A stretch of 64,000 nucleotides of DNA from Halobacteriales archaeon QH_6_64_20. GTDB taxonomy: Archaea; Halobacteriota; Halobacteria; Halobacteriales; Halococcaceae. The notes under the pieces are model-generated. The model was not told where the DNA came from and did not search any database. It was given only the letters and a program-made list of their open reading frames with translations. Where the stretch lies: assembly GCA_003021235.1 (NCBI GenBank), contig PXQR01000040.1, forward strand, positions 16,100-80,099. The letters are read 5' to 3'. Numbering within the stretch: position 1 is the first letter of the stretch; the number at the start of each line of letters is the position of its first letter. The position numbers and the translations under genes are program-made. Shown here in pieces: positions 25,347-34,169 of the stretch.

Positions 25347-27734
25347 TCACCCGCCGGACAGGACGGTCTCGCCGTCGATGGTAACGTCGAGCGGACCGTC
25401 GCTGTCGAAGGCGGTGACGTCACCGGAGTACCGGTACGTGTCGGCCCCGCCGTTGACCTGACCCTGAGCGCTCGATCCGGAGATCTCGTCGTTCGGGTTG
25501 ACCGACGAGGTGGCGTCGAGCGCGCCCGATACCGTGAACTCGTAGGTCGCCGGCTCGTCGTACGCGCGATTCGAGATCGTCAGTTCGTGTGAGTCCGAGT
25601 CGCCGATCCCGCCGAGATCGACCTCCTCGCCGTCGACGTAGACGGTTGCGGCGTCGGCGTCGTCGATGGCGAAATCGGAGATTTCACCGTCGAAACCGTA
25701 CGAGTCGGTCCCGCCGAGGACGTACCCCGACGCGCTCGACCCCGAAACCTCGTCGCCGGAATTGATCGAGCCACCCCTAGCCGTGCTCTTCTCTAACTCG
25801 CCCGACACCGTAAAATCGTACCCGACGCGCGAACCGGTACCGACGATGCTCACCGTACGATCGAGGCCGGGCGAGTCGGGTTCGATCTCCTCGCCGTCGA
25901 GGAAGACCGTCACTCCCGCGGGGTCGTCGACTACCAGGTCGGTGAGTTCGCCGTCGAAGGCGTAACTGTCGGTGCCGCCGTAGACGAGGCCAGACGCGCT
26001 CGATCCGTCGATCTCGTCGTTGTCGTTGATCGAGCCGTTCCTCGCGGTGGTCTTCTCCAAGGCACCGCTCACGGCGAACTCGTACTCGACGCGCGGGCCC
26101 TCGCTGACGATGCTGAGCGAGCGGGCCGGTTCGGACGAGCCGAACCCGTTGGGATCGGCCTGCTCGCCGTCGACGTACAGATCGAGGGGGCCGTCGTAGG
26201 CGAACGAGTCGATCTCGCCGGCGAAGCGGTAGGTATCGGCCCCGCCGTTGACCCGGCCGTCGGCGCTTCGACCGTTGATCTCGTCGCCGTCGGTGGTGTT
26301 GACCGAGTCGGTCGCCGCAAGGTCCTCCGAGATCGAAAACTCGTAGGTCGCGGGCTCGTCGTACTCCCGGTTCGACACTCGCAACTCGCGGGGGAGGAAG
26401 CTGTCCGGGTCGACCCGCTCGCCGTCGACGTAGACCTCCAGCTCGCCGTCCCGTTCGAAGCGCGTGATCTCCCCGCCGAAGTAGAAATCGTCCGACCCGG
26501 TGGTGTTGACCCGCCCGCGACCCGTCGAGCCGGAGATCACGTCGGTGCCGTCGGTATCGAACTCGGGGCCGGCTTCGAGGTCGCCCGAGACCGTGAACTC
26601 GTAGTTGGTCAGACTCCCGGTCGCCTGGATACGGAGACGGTTCGGCAGGTCCGATCCGCCGCCGTCGTCGTCGCCCCCGTCGTCGCTACCACCGCCGCCA
26701 TTGCTGTCAGCGCTCGCCGCCTCTTCAGGGCTCATCGGCACGCCGTCGGGCGGGGAGAGGTCGGGATCGCCGCTCAGGTTTTCACGCCGAAGCCGGCCGT
26801 TGACGTCGATCTCGCCTTCGAATCGACTGTTTCGGATCGTACACGCCGAGCCGTCGTTGATCTTCACGGCTTCGTGGGTGTCGTCGAGCGTACACGAGAC
26901 GTCACAGTCCTCGATCAGTACGCCCTCGGCGGAGGTCCCCTCGCGGATCCAAAACCCCCGGCCGTGTTTGACCGGGATCTGTGGCTCGGGCTTGCGCGGG
27001 ACACCCGGCATGGCGCTCTCGTCGTCGATGACGATCGTACAGTTTCTCGCCCCCGAGCCGTTCGTCCCGAGACGGATCCCCGAGACGTTGTTGTTCTCCA
27101 TGTAACAGTCGGTGAACTGGACGGTGCCGCCGTCGTCCGGGCCGCGTTGGGCACCCGGACCGCTACAGTAACAGCCGTTGTCCGCCCACAGCGAGACGTT
27201 CGAGCGGCGGACCTCGATGTGACCGGTGTGATCGTCGCCGTGGAGGTAGATGCCGCCGTCCCGGCTCATGTTTCTCTCACTGCCGTCGGGGTCGGGATCG
27301 ACGCCGTCACCCAAATAAACGTTCTCGACGAGCCCGTCGCCCGCGAGATTGAGGACCTTCGACCCGCGTGACCGGCGTTCGAGCGAGTTCGTCGTCGGGC
27401 CGAGGAAGCCGACGTTGCGGATCGTCCAGCCGTCGCCGCGGGCGTTGATCTCGAGTTCGGCGTCGTGTGCCGAAACGTCGATGAGCTTGTTCTCGAAGGT
27501 CTCGCCGCTCCGCACGGCGATGTCTTCGTTCGCACCCGCCGGCACCTCGATAACCTCGTACTCGGCCGCGGCGGCCGTCCCGCTAGCACCCGCTGTTACG
27601 AGCGAGGCGGCCGCCGCGCCGGTTAACTTCAGGTACATGCGGCGATCGAGAAGCGTCGGGGCGGAGTCGGTTGCGGTCGCGGCGTTCCGAGACGCACCCG
27701 ACCGGAACTCGTCTCCGTTCGTCGTGTCGGACAT
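25347..27734 (-). CDS. Tat-exported right-handed beta-helix protein with five tandem C-terminal modules
   Basis: 795 residues. A long twin-arginine signal peptide has the motif D-R-R-M-Y-L-K at about residues 30-36 and a hydrophobic core to residue 56 (AAAASLVTAGASGTAAA). Residues ~60-330 form a parallel beta-helix of the pectate-lyase/polysaccharide-binding type (GGIYLHGDDHTGHIEVRRS, NNNVSGIRLGTNGSG). A Gly/Asp linker (residues 344-362) leads to five modules of about 85 residues each ending the chain. Beta-helix folds occur in polysaccharide lyases and surface adhesins; no catalytic residues can be assigned. It sits at the edge of the glycan locus and is likely secreted or wall-associated. 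Confidence 0.88.
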   Translation of the reverse strand: MSDTTNGDEFRSGASRNAATATDSAPTLLDRRMYLKLTGAAAASLVTAGASGTAAAAEYEVIEVPAGANEDIAVRSGETFENKLIDVSAHDAELEINARGDGWTIRNVGFLGPTTNSLERRSRGSKVLNLAGDGLVENVYLGDGVDPDPDGSERNMSRDGGIYLHGDDHTGHIEVRRSNVSLWADNGCYCSGPGAQRGPDDGGTVQFTDCYMENNNVSGIRLGTNGSGARNCTIVIDDESAMPGVPRKPEPQIPVKHGRGFWIREGTSAEGVLIEDCDVSCTLDDTHEAVKINDGSACTIRNSRFEGEIDVNGRLRRENLSGDPDLSPPDGVPMSPEEAASADSNGGGGSDDGGDDDGGGSDLPNRLRIQATGSLTNYEFTVSGDLEAGPEFDTDGTDVISGSTGRGRVNTTGSDDFYFGGEITRFERDGELEVYVDGERVDPDSFLPRELRVSNREYDEPATYEFSISEDLAATDSVNTTDGDEINGRSADGRVNGGADTYRFAGEIDSFAYDGPLDLYVDGEQADPNGFGSSEPARSLSIVSEGPRVEYEFAVSGALEKTTARNGSINDNDEIDGSSASGLVYGGTDSYAFDGELTDLVVDDPAGVTVFLDGEEIEPDSPGLDRTVSIVGTGSRVGYDFTVSGELEKSTARGGSINSGDEVSGSSASGYVLGGTDSYGFDGEISDFAIDDADAATVYVDGEEVDLGGIGDSDSHELTISNRAYDEPATYEFTVSGALDATSSVNPNDEISGSSAQGQVNGGADTYRYSGDVTAFDSDGPLDVTIDGETVLSGG
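25350..26642 (-). repeat. Five tandem ~85-residue beta modules within the beta-helix protein
   Basis: Modules at about residues 365-448, 449-533, 534-623, 624-711 and 712-795. Each runs: beta strand, YEF-x-(V/I)-S-(G/E)-x-L, a (D/N)-D-E-I-x-G-x-S-A-x-G segment, (G/T)-(G/A)-D-x-Y-x-(F/Y)-x-G-(E/D)-(I/V)-x-x-(F/L), then VDGE. Modules 2 and 5 are closest (both NREYDEPATYEF-like), as are 3 and 4, suggesting pairwise duplication. Confidence 0.85.
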
Positions 27735-27754
27735 AACACCAATGGCCTAATGAA

Positions 27755-27766
27755 GGTAAATAAACC
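27755..27766 (-). promoter_or_regulatory. TATA box of the beta-helix protein gene
   Basis: On the minus strand GGTTTATTTACC, centred about 27 bases before the ATG at 27734, so the message is probably leaderless or close to it. A broader AT-rich block (27750-27810) contains near-repeats of the type TGTAGTCAAATGTAAGTAAAT that could bind a regulator. Confidence 0.6.
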
Positions 27767-27870
27767 TACGTGAATGTAGTCAAATGTAAGTAAATCGTAA
27801 TTAGAGAGTCGTTCGGCAACGCCGCGGTCGCTACGGGGACGGGGAGATCGACGCGAGAGAAGGGTGGACA

Positions 27871-27955
27871 GGATCGAACCGGGCCGAACCGAACTGGGCC
27901 GAACCGAAGCGGGTCGGACCGGGAAAGGTCGGACGGATCGGGCTGGGTCGGAGCC
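27871..27955. repeat. Degenerate simple repeat in an intergenic region
   Basis: Imperfect reiterations of a roughly 10-base unit like CGAACCGGGC and later CGGACCGGGA. It lies between the beta-helix gene's promoter and the end of the GT4 gene, and no gene is visible. Confidence 0.6.
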
Positions 27956-27967
27956 TTCCGTCCCCGA

Positions 27968-29209
27968 TTAGAGTTCGTCGTAGGCCCGAGCGACCGCTAC
28001 CCGGTCGCGCGCCGCGTCGAACGCACTGCCGCGCTCGACCGCACGCCGGCCGTTCGCACCCAGCGCCGCCGCGCGCCGGGGGTTGCGCCCGAGCACGCGC
28101 AGCGCGGCCGCGAGGTCGGTGTAGGAGTCGGTCGCCACCACGCCGGCGTCGACGCGGGTCACGACGCGGCGCAACGGCGGGACGTCGCCGACGACCGCGG
28201 GCGTCCCGGCGGCGAACGACCGGAAGAGCGTATGCGGCAGTGCCGTCTCGGCGTAGTCGCTCTCCGGAAACGGCAGTACCGAGGCATCACAGAGCGCGAG
28301 GTGGGCCGGGACGTGTTCGGGCTCCGCCCGGGTCGCGTGGGTCACCCGATCGCCGACGCCCGCCCGCGCCGCGCGCTCGTGCAGGTCGTCGGCGTAGTCG
28401 TCGGGCCCGTCGCCGACGAGGACCAGTCGGGCGTCGGGCAGGACCTCGCCGACCTGTGCGAACGCGTCGACGAGCGTTTCGAGGCCGCGCTCGGGGACGA
28501 TCGGACCGGCATAGGTAGTGATGAACTCGCCGTCGGGGCTGAAGTCGAGGCCGACCGGCCCCTGATCGCTCGCTTCGTCGAAGGGTACTAGATCGACCGT
28601 CGACTGGACGACCCGTACCTTCTCGGGGGGAACGTCGCGCTCGCGGATGTACCGTGCGCGGGCTTCCTCGCTGGCGACGACGATCCGATCGGCACGCGAA
28701 ACCGACGAGGATTCGAGGCGACGGAGCCGGCGGGTGGGTGTCAACGCCCGCGAGACGAGCGCGCCGGGCTGGCCGACGAGCGCTTTGGCCCCCCGTGCCT
28801 CCCGGCGGCCCGCGAGGCGGGCAACGGGATCGGCGGCGAGGTCGAGAACGACCGGAACGCCGAGGTCCTCGCCGACCTCCAGTCCCGTTGTCGCGAGCGC
28901 GAGTCCGTGGACGTGAACGGCGTCGACGGGCATTTCATCGTTGAGGCGGGAGATCCCCGACTCCCAGGCCGAGTGGGTGGTGCTCGCGGCGTAGCCGAGG
29001 CTTTCGGGGGTGCCCTCGGCGTCGAAGAGGGGGTCTTCGACCGGCAGTCGATCGACGTCGAGGTCGGCGACCATCTCGCGGCCCGGATCGCCCTCTTCGC
29101 CGCGACAGAGTAACACGGCGTCGTGGCCGGCGTCGACGAGCCCGCGGGATTCGAGGGCGATCCGCGGGTCATGGGGGTATCGCTCGGGTGAAAGCAGACA
29201 GACACGCAT
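27968..29209 (-). CDS. Family 4 glycosyltransferase
   Basis: 413 residues, GT-B fold. The N-terminal domain begins MRVCLLSPERYPHDPRIALE, and the C-terminal nucleotide-sugar domain shows TYAGPIVPERGLETLVDAFA, ARLVLVGDGPDDYADDL and the donor-binding FPESDYAETALPHTLFRSFA region, the E-x7-E-like motif of GT4 enzymes. It would add a sugar from a nucleotide donor at the cytosolic face of the membrane. It lies downstream of the AP-superfamily gene at 29397-31061 on the same strand with a 187-base gap. Confidence 0.9.
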   Translation of the reverse strand: MRVCLLSPERYPHDPRIALESRGLVDAGHDAVLLCRGEEGDPGREMVADLDVDRLPVEDPLFDAEGTPESLGYAASTTHSAWESGISRLNDEMPVDAVHVHGLALATTGLEVGEDLGVPVVLDLAADPVARLAGRREARGAKALVGQPGALVSRALTPTRRLRRLESSSVSRADRIVVASEEARARYIRERDVPPEKVRVVQSTVDLVPFDEASDQGPVGLDFSPDGEFITTYAGPIVPERGLETLVDAFAQVGEVLPDARLVLVGDGPDDYADDLHERAARAGVGDRVTHATRAEPEHVPAHLALCDASVLPFPESDYAETALPHTLFRSFAAGTPAVVGDVPPLRRVVTRVDAGVVATDSYTDLAAALRVLGRNPRRAAALGANGRRAVERGSAFDAARDRVAVARAYDEL

Positions 29210-29396
29210 CTACGCGGTCTCCATCGGTGCAATAGGAAGGGTACTGGCGGCCGGGTCGGATGACATGCCCCGCGCTTCTCGGGGGGACGACTTCGCTTTT
29301 GTGCTCTCGGCGGCATACGGGTGGGAAGGAGGTGTCGGGAACACTGTCGGTATCGCCGTCGATATCGATACCGGGCATCGACACCAGTATCGGTCG

Positions 29397-31061
29397 TTAT
29401 TCGAGGTAGCCCAGTCCCCGCAATCGGTCTTCGACGCCTTCGAAGTCCTCTTCGGCTTCGTTCGTGTCGTCGCTGTCGGCTTTCGTGCGATCGACCGTTC
29501 GACTCTCGTCCGTCGTCGCGTCGAAGGTAGGGGCAGAAGTGTACTCACGGGTTTCGATTTCGCGCTCGGCGGTCGGCGATCCCGCGGCGAAGATCTCGGC
29601 GAGCACGCGGCCGTCGGTGTCCTGGGGGATCGCCTCCCCCAGGCCGTGGAGAACGGTCGGAGCGACATCGACCACGGCGGCGTCCGTAGGGGAAGCTCCC
29701 GGCGCGACGTCGGGACCGTGGGCGAAGAAGACACCCTCGGGGTGGTGATCGGCGTCGTGAACGCCTTCGGAGACGAAAATCGACTCGGAAAGCCCGAGCG
29801 ACGGTTTGTATCCCTCCGCGGGTTCGAGCACCAGATCCGGCGAGCGGTCGTCGGTCGGGAAGAGCTCGTCCCCGTCGTGGACGATCAGGACCTCCTCGCC
29901 CGTCTCGGGGTCGGTCACGCCCGCGAGTGTCGCCGCGATCTCGTTCTTTTTCGCCTCCCGCTCGGTCGGATCGACCGGTCCGGTCGCGAAGCGTTCGGCG
30001 TCGTTGATATAGAGATTGCCCGCGCCGTGGACGAACGCCTCGGTGCGCGTGTAATCGACGTCGTGCAGTTCGTGGTCACCGGGAATCGAGTCGGCGACCC
30101 GCTCGACGAACGACCGGGGGAGGAGTGAAACGAGCCGCTTGTCGTCGATACCGACCCGTGCGAGGAGGCGTCTGACCTGGGCTTTCGTGATTCCGATTTC
30201 CGAGAGGGTGCTTCTGGTGCCCTCGGCTTCTTTTTCGAACAGGAACCCCTCGTCGCGCAGGATCGCGTTCACGTAGACGTATTTCTCGATCGGGGCGAAC
30301 CCGTGGTCCGACACGACGTAGACGGTCGTGTTTTCACTCACTGTCCCGAGGACTTCGCCGAGAATCGCATCGAGGTCCTTGTAATGATCGAGCAGGACCT
30401 GTTCGTCCCACAGCAGGTGCTGGAGGCGATCGGGTTCGGTGTAGACGAAAAAGGCCAGTCGCCAGTCACGCTCGGTAAGCAGGCGCATCAACCGCTTTCG
30501 CGAACTCAACAGCGAGTCGAGCGCCGGCGGGAACTCCCGAGGGCGGTCACGGTACTTGTTCCAGTCGAGACCGATCCGGTAGTTCGGGATTCGCCCCGTT
30601 AGTTCGGCACCGAACTCGGGCGGATGGGTGAACCGGTCGTTGAGATCGGGCGTGAGCATACCGGTAGCCATCGTGCCGTCGATCGCCGTCGCCGGATACG
30701 TAAGCGGGACGTTGCCCGCGACCGCCGGCGAGACCATCTCCCAGAGCGAGGGATGCGAAACGTCGGCGCTCGTGTTGAGCCGGTGGCGATACGCCGACGT
30801 CAGGCCTCGAAACGAGTAGACCCCGTGTTTGTCGGGCCAGACGCCCGTTGCGATCGAGGGCCACGCGAGCGCCGTGTTCGCCGGGCGGGTGCTCTCCAGG
30901 GTGCCCGCCACGCCCTCGTCGATCAGTCGAGCGAAGTGTGGGAGTTCGCCCGCGCTCGTCCAGCGTTCGACGAGGCTCCAGGGAATACCGTCCAGCCCCA
31001 GCACGAACGCCCGCGGTTCGTCGTCGGTGGTCGAGCCGTCGCCGGTCGTCGTGTCGTCCAT
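29397..31061 (-). CDS. Alkaline-phosphatase-superfamily phosphodiesterase (NPP-like)
   Basis: 554 residues, no signal peptide or membrane helix. Metal-dependent hydrolase of the type I phosphodiesterase/nucleotide pyrophosphatase group. Metal site residues: D24 in VLGLDGIP, the predicted nucleophile T63 in RPANTALAWPSIATG, D-x3-H in PDRLQHLLWD, D-H-G in VVSDHGFAPI and the late His in HHPEGVFFAHGP. A C-terminal region of ~65 charged residues ends RGLGYLE, a tail shared in kind with the two other AP-superfamily proteins here (LGYL/LGYIE), which suggests a common ancestor. It probably cleaves a phosphodiester or phosphoanhydride in nucleotide-sugar or lipid-linked glycan metabolism; the substrate is unknown. 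Confidence 0.88.
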   Translation of the reverse strand: MDDTTTGDGSTTDDEPRAFVLGLDGIPWSLVERWTSAGELPHFARLIDEGVAGTLESTRPANTALAWPSIATGVWPDKHGVYSFRGLTSAYRHRLNTSADVSHPSLWEMVSPAVAGNVPLTYPATAIDGTMATGMLTPDLNDRFTHPPEFGAELTGRIPNYRIGLDWNKYRDRPREFPPALDSLLSSRKRLMRLLTERDWRLAFFVYTEPDRLQHLLWDEQVLLDHYKDLDAILGEVLGTVSENTTVYVVSDHGFAPIEKYVYVNAILRDEGFLFEKEAEGTRSTLSEIGITKAQVRRLLARVGIDDKRLVSLLPRSFVERVADSIPGDHELHDVDYTRTEAFVHGAGNLYINDAERFATGPVDPTEREAKKNEIAATLAGVTDPETGEEVLIVHDGDELFPTDDRSPDLVLEPAEGYKPSLGLSESIFVSEGVHDADHHPEGVFFAHGPDVAPGASPTDAAVVDVAPTVLHGLGEAIPQDTDGRVLAEIFAAGSPTAEREIETREYTSAPTFDATTDESRTVDRTKADSDDTNEAEEDFEGVEDRLRGLGYLE

Positions 31062-31325
31062 AGTGAGTGCCTGTAGGTCGCCCGCAGGCCGACGGGGGAA
31101 GCGTACCCCCGGCCGCGGGCGACGATTTAATTTCGCGTGTCGGTACGCTGTTGGCGACCGTACTCATACGTTCCGATCCGGGTTCCGCGGTCGATCGGGG
31201 TAAGCGGTCACTACCGAACGGATCGAACCGGATAGGGAGAGCGCACTGACCCGCTACGAGCGGGCCATCGTAGCCCGGCGACGACGAACCACGGTTACGT
31301 GACCGTCGCTATCGCCGCCGCACTG

Positions 31326-33932
31326 TCAGGCGGCTCCGTCGCTGTCCTCGCCCGCCCTGCTCGTATCGTTGTCTCCGAAGCCGTCGGTGTCGGGCGGTTC
31401 GGTAGCGGAGGCGGCGGTCGCGGTTCGTGTGACCGTCGGCGTTAGGACGTCCGTAACCGCGGCCGTCGGCGAAGCCGTCGTCGGTGTGGCCGGTGTAGCC
31501 GTCGTCGTCGCTGTCGGTGTGAGCGTAGCAGTCGCTGTCTCGGTTGCCGTCGCCGTCAGCGTTACTGGTGTGGCTGTGACCGTCACCGTCGGTGTAGTCG
31601 TGGCCGTCGGTGTGACCGTAGCCGCTTCAGTCGTCGCCGTCACTGTCGGCGCGGTCGTGGCTGTAGTCGCGGGCGTCGTTGTCGTCGCCGTCGGTGTAGC
31701 CGTGAGTGTAGCCGTTCTCGTTTCGGTCGGCGTCGCCGTCGTCGTTCCGGTCACGGTCGACGTCGATGTCGCCGCCGGTGTGGGTGTGGTCGTCGTCGCG
31801 GCCGTGGCTGTGGCCGTTGCCGTCGATACGGGCGTAGCCGTGGGTGTCGCCGTTTCGATCGCGGTCGCCGCCGGCGCAGGCGTGGCCGTCGGCACAGGCG
31901 TGGCTGTCACCGTCGGTGTAAGCGCGGGTGTCGGTGTCGATGTCGGGGCGGCCGTCGCCGTCGGTGTAGGAGTCGCGGTCGCTATCGATGTAGGTGTGGC
32001 TACGTTCGTCGTCGTTGCGGTCGCCTCGGGGGTGGTGGTCGTCGCTGTCGCATTGGTCGTCACGCCCGTACCGGCGACGGTACCTCGATTCGGAACCGTC
32101 GAGTCGTTCTCGATCCCCTCGACGTAGTAGAGATACACTCCATCGCTCGCCTGGATCCGATGGAGGCCGGGTTGGTTCGACAGCGAGTCGAACTGCTGTC
32201 GGCTGAAGCGAAGCCCCCTGAACACTTCGAGTTCGCGAACGACGTCCGCTCTCGTGTAGACGAAGTACCGATCGGACGGCGAGAGTTCGCGGATACGCGT
32301 GAAGTTCTCCCCGTAGTATCCCTGGTCGTCGTTCCGGCTCGACTCGACTCCCTCGACGCCGACGACGGCGTCCCGGAACCGCCACGGTCCCTGTCGAACG
32401 CCGAACATCTCGATCGAGCGATTTTGATGGGAAAAGGCGGTCTCGTAGCCGCTTACCCGGTCGTCGCTCACGTGGCCGCTCGACTGGAAGATATACGGCG
32501 AGGGGTACAACACCGCCGTCGAGAGCACGAGCATGAATCCCAACACGAGGACCGTCGCGAGACGGATCCGTTCGGGGGCGAGCATCTCCGACAGCGCGGC
32601 GACGTACCGGTGGATGGCGATCGCGCCCAGGATCGTGGCGATCGCCATAATGAACCCCAGGTTTCTGAAAAAGAGGTTCGACGCGACGCCGATGAAAAAG
32701 GCAAACGAATAGGGCACGAGGACGAACAACCCCACCGAAAAGTACCTGAGAAGCGCAGTCGTGTCCGGGTCGAACTGCTCGTTGTCTCCTAACAGGCTGA
32801 TAAGCATGAGCAGGGCGACGAGCGCGGCGAACAGCGCCGAGATGAAAAAGAGCTTGAGGAATATCTCGGTGATGCTCGCGCCGATCGCCGCGAGCGACCC
32901 GCCGCGCTGTTGGGCGATCGCCGCGGCGTCCTCGCTCCCTTCGAGGACGAGGCCGACGACCTCGGTGAGGATCGTCCCGAACGCCCGACGAAAGGTCTCA
33001 CGGGTACCCGCCCAGAGGAAGAACACCACCGAGAGAAAAGTCGTCTGTCCGTACAGCGTCCGGTGGGCGCGTATCCGACCGCCGGCACCGTACCGATGCG
33101 CGGCGAACTGAACCAGCGAAACCGTGACGAACAGGCCGATCGCGTTCGCGGCCTGCTGGGGGTGATATATCACGACGGCGACCGATGCGACCGCGAGCAA
33201 CACCGATATCGTCGGGATCGAGCGAACGGTACCCGGCCGCGACCCGGCATCGGGCGCTGCGAGCAGGTACTGGACGAGCAGATACAGCATGAGCGGCGAG
33301 AACAACACGTTATCGGTGATCGGATGGGGATCGTAGTGGGTGGCGATCTGGTTGAGCGGCAACACCAGGAAAGCCGCGAACACGCCGACGAGCATGGCAC
33401 CGTCCTGGCCGGTGATCGCCCGAACACACAACGGGACGAAGACGAAAAAGGACAGCATGATACAGACCACGAAGAACAGAAGCGCCCGGTTGGTCGAAAA
33501 GCCGATCAGCCGGTGGAAGAAGATCGCCGTCGTGTGGAGTCCGGGATAGAACAGCCCATAGGGGCTCAACGTTCCGCCGAGAACGTCGCGCACCCACCCC
33601 AGATGGGTCAACGAGTCGCCGGTCCCCATGTAATAATACCCTCGAATCATCGGGAGCGAAGCCGCTGCGAGCATCCCGCTCCCGCCAAGGACGAGGCTCG
33701 CCGTACTCAGATACCCCCGCGGCGCGTAAAAGGAGACGAACAACGAGACCGCCAGCGCAACACCCAGGCCGAGCCAGAACACCGCCGGCGTCGCCGCGTA
33801 GATGTCGACCTCGTAGTCCGTCGCCGGCGAGAGGTACGCGCCGAGCACCGCCACGGCGAGCGCGAGGTAGCCAATAGCGAGGACTGCCTTGTAGCGCCTG
33901 CCCGCTCGGTTCGCCGTGTCTGTACCGCTCAT
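31326..33932 (-). CDS. GT-C-like polytopic membrane protein with long Thr/Ala/Pro mucin-like tail
   Basis: 868 residues. About 12-13 membrane helices (residues ~10-500) with the loop motif RGYYYMGTGDSLTHLGWV and landmarks shared with the paralogue at 17591-19723. A soluble external part follows (NRSIEMFGVRQGPWRFRD), ending in a tail of about 250 residues that is almost only T, A, P, V and E (TPTATxTxTP type). Such tails are typical of heavily O-glycosylated surface spacers. Start: ATG 33932 (MSGTDTANRAG), preferred to one 19 codons upstream. Likely transfers a sugar from a lipid phosphate outside the membrane; the tail might be itself a glycosylation target or reach through the S-layer. Confidence 0.85.
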   Translation of the reverse strand: MSGTDTANRAGRRYKAVLAIGYLALAVAVLGAYLSPATDYEVDIYAATPAVFWLGLGVALAVSLFVSFYAPRGYLSTASLVLGGSGMLAAASLPMIRGYYYMGTGDSLTHLGWVRDVLGGTLSPYGLFYPGLHTTAIFFHRLIGFSTNRALLFFVVCIMLSFFVFVPLCVRAITGQDGAMLVGVFAAFLVLPLNQIATHYDPHPITDNVLFSPLMLYLLVQYLLAAPDAGSRPGTVRSIPTISVLLAVASVAVVIYHPQQAANAIGLFVTVSLVQFAAHRYGAGGRIRAHRTLYGQTTFLSVVFFLWAGTRETFRRAFGTILTEVVGLVLEGSEDAAAIAQQRGGSLAAIGASITEIFLKLFFISALFAALVALLMLISLLGDNEQFDPDTTALLRYFSVGLFVLVPYSFAFFIGVASNLFFRNLGFIMAIATILGAIAIHRYVAALSEMLAPERIRLATVLVLGFMLVLSTAVLYPSPYIFQSSGHVSDDRVSGYETAFSHQNRSIEMFGVRQGPWRFRDAVVGVEGVESSRNDDQGYYGENFTRIRELSPSDRYFVYTRADVVRELEVFRGLRFSRQQFDSLSNQPGLHRIQASDGVYLYYVEGIENDSTVPNRGTVAGTGVTTNATATTTTPEATATTTNVATPTSIATATPTPTATAAPTSTPTPALTPTVTATPVPTATPAPAATAIETATPTATPVSTATATATAATTTTPTPAATSTSTVTGTTTATPTETRTATLTATPTATTTTPATTATTAPTVTATTEAATVTPTATTTPTVTVTATPVTLTATATETATATLTPTATTTATPATPTTASPTAAVTDVLTPTVTRTATAASATEPPDTDGFGDNDTSRAGEDSDGAA
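31400..32070 (-). repeat. Threonine-rich low-complexity coding tract
   Basis: Long run of imperfect ACCGCGACNGCG/ACNCCGACG units coding for Thr-Ala-Thr-Pro repeats in the tail of the GT-C-like protein. The repeats make long spurious frames on the opposite strand (Val-rich, about 250 codons). It is degenerate at the DNA level, so it is probably old or kept under selection for Thr content rather than freshly expanded. Confidence 0.8.
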
Positions 33933-34169
33933 AGGGGAGACACCGATCCGCGCCGGCGAATCGGCTAATCGGCCGTTCCGTAACCGCACGTATCGGAGCG
34001 GGTCTTAAGTCCCTTACTACCGAACGGCGCGATCGGCGTCCACTGTACCGAGAGCGGTCGACTCGCACGCCGGTTCGTCGAGCGCGTAGCGAGAGCGTAC
34101 CGGACACCCGGCCGGGCGACGCGTAGGCGTAGCGGTGAGCTTTCGTCCGGCGAAAGGTGAGACGAGCGT

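Noticed and set aside
31400-32070. Possible CRISPR array or tandem repeat locus
   Set aside because: The repeats are short, degenerate and in frame with a coding tail; there are no uniform repeats or unique spacers.
31369-32127. 252-codon plus-strand Val-rich frame
   Set aside because: It is the complement of the Thr/Ala/Pro repeat tail of the GT-C-like protein and has no independent signal.
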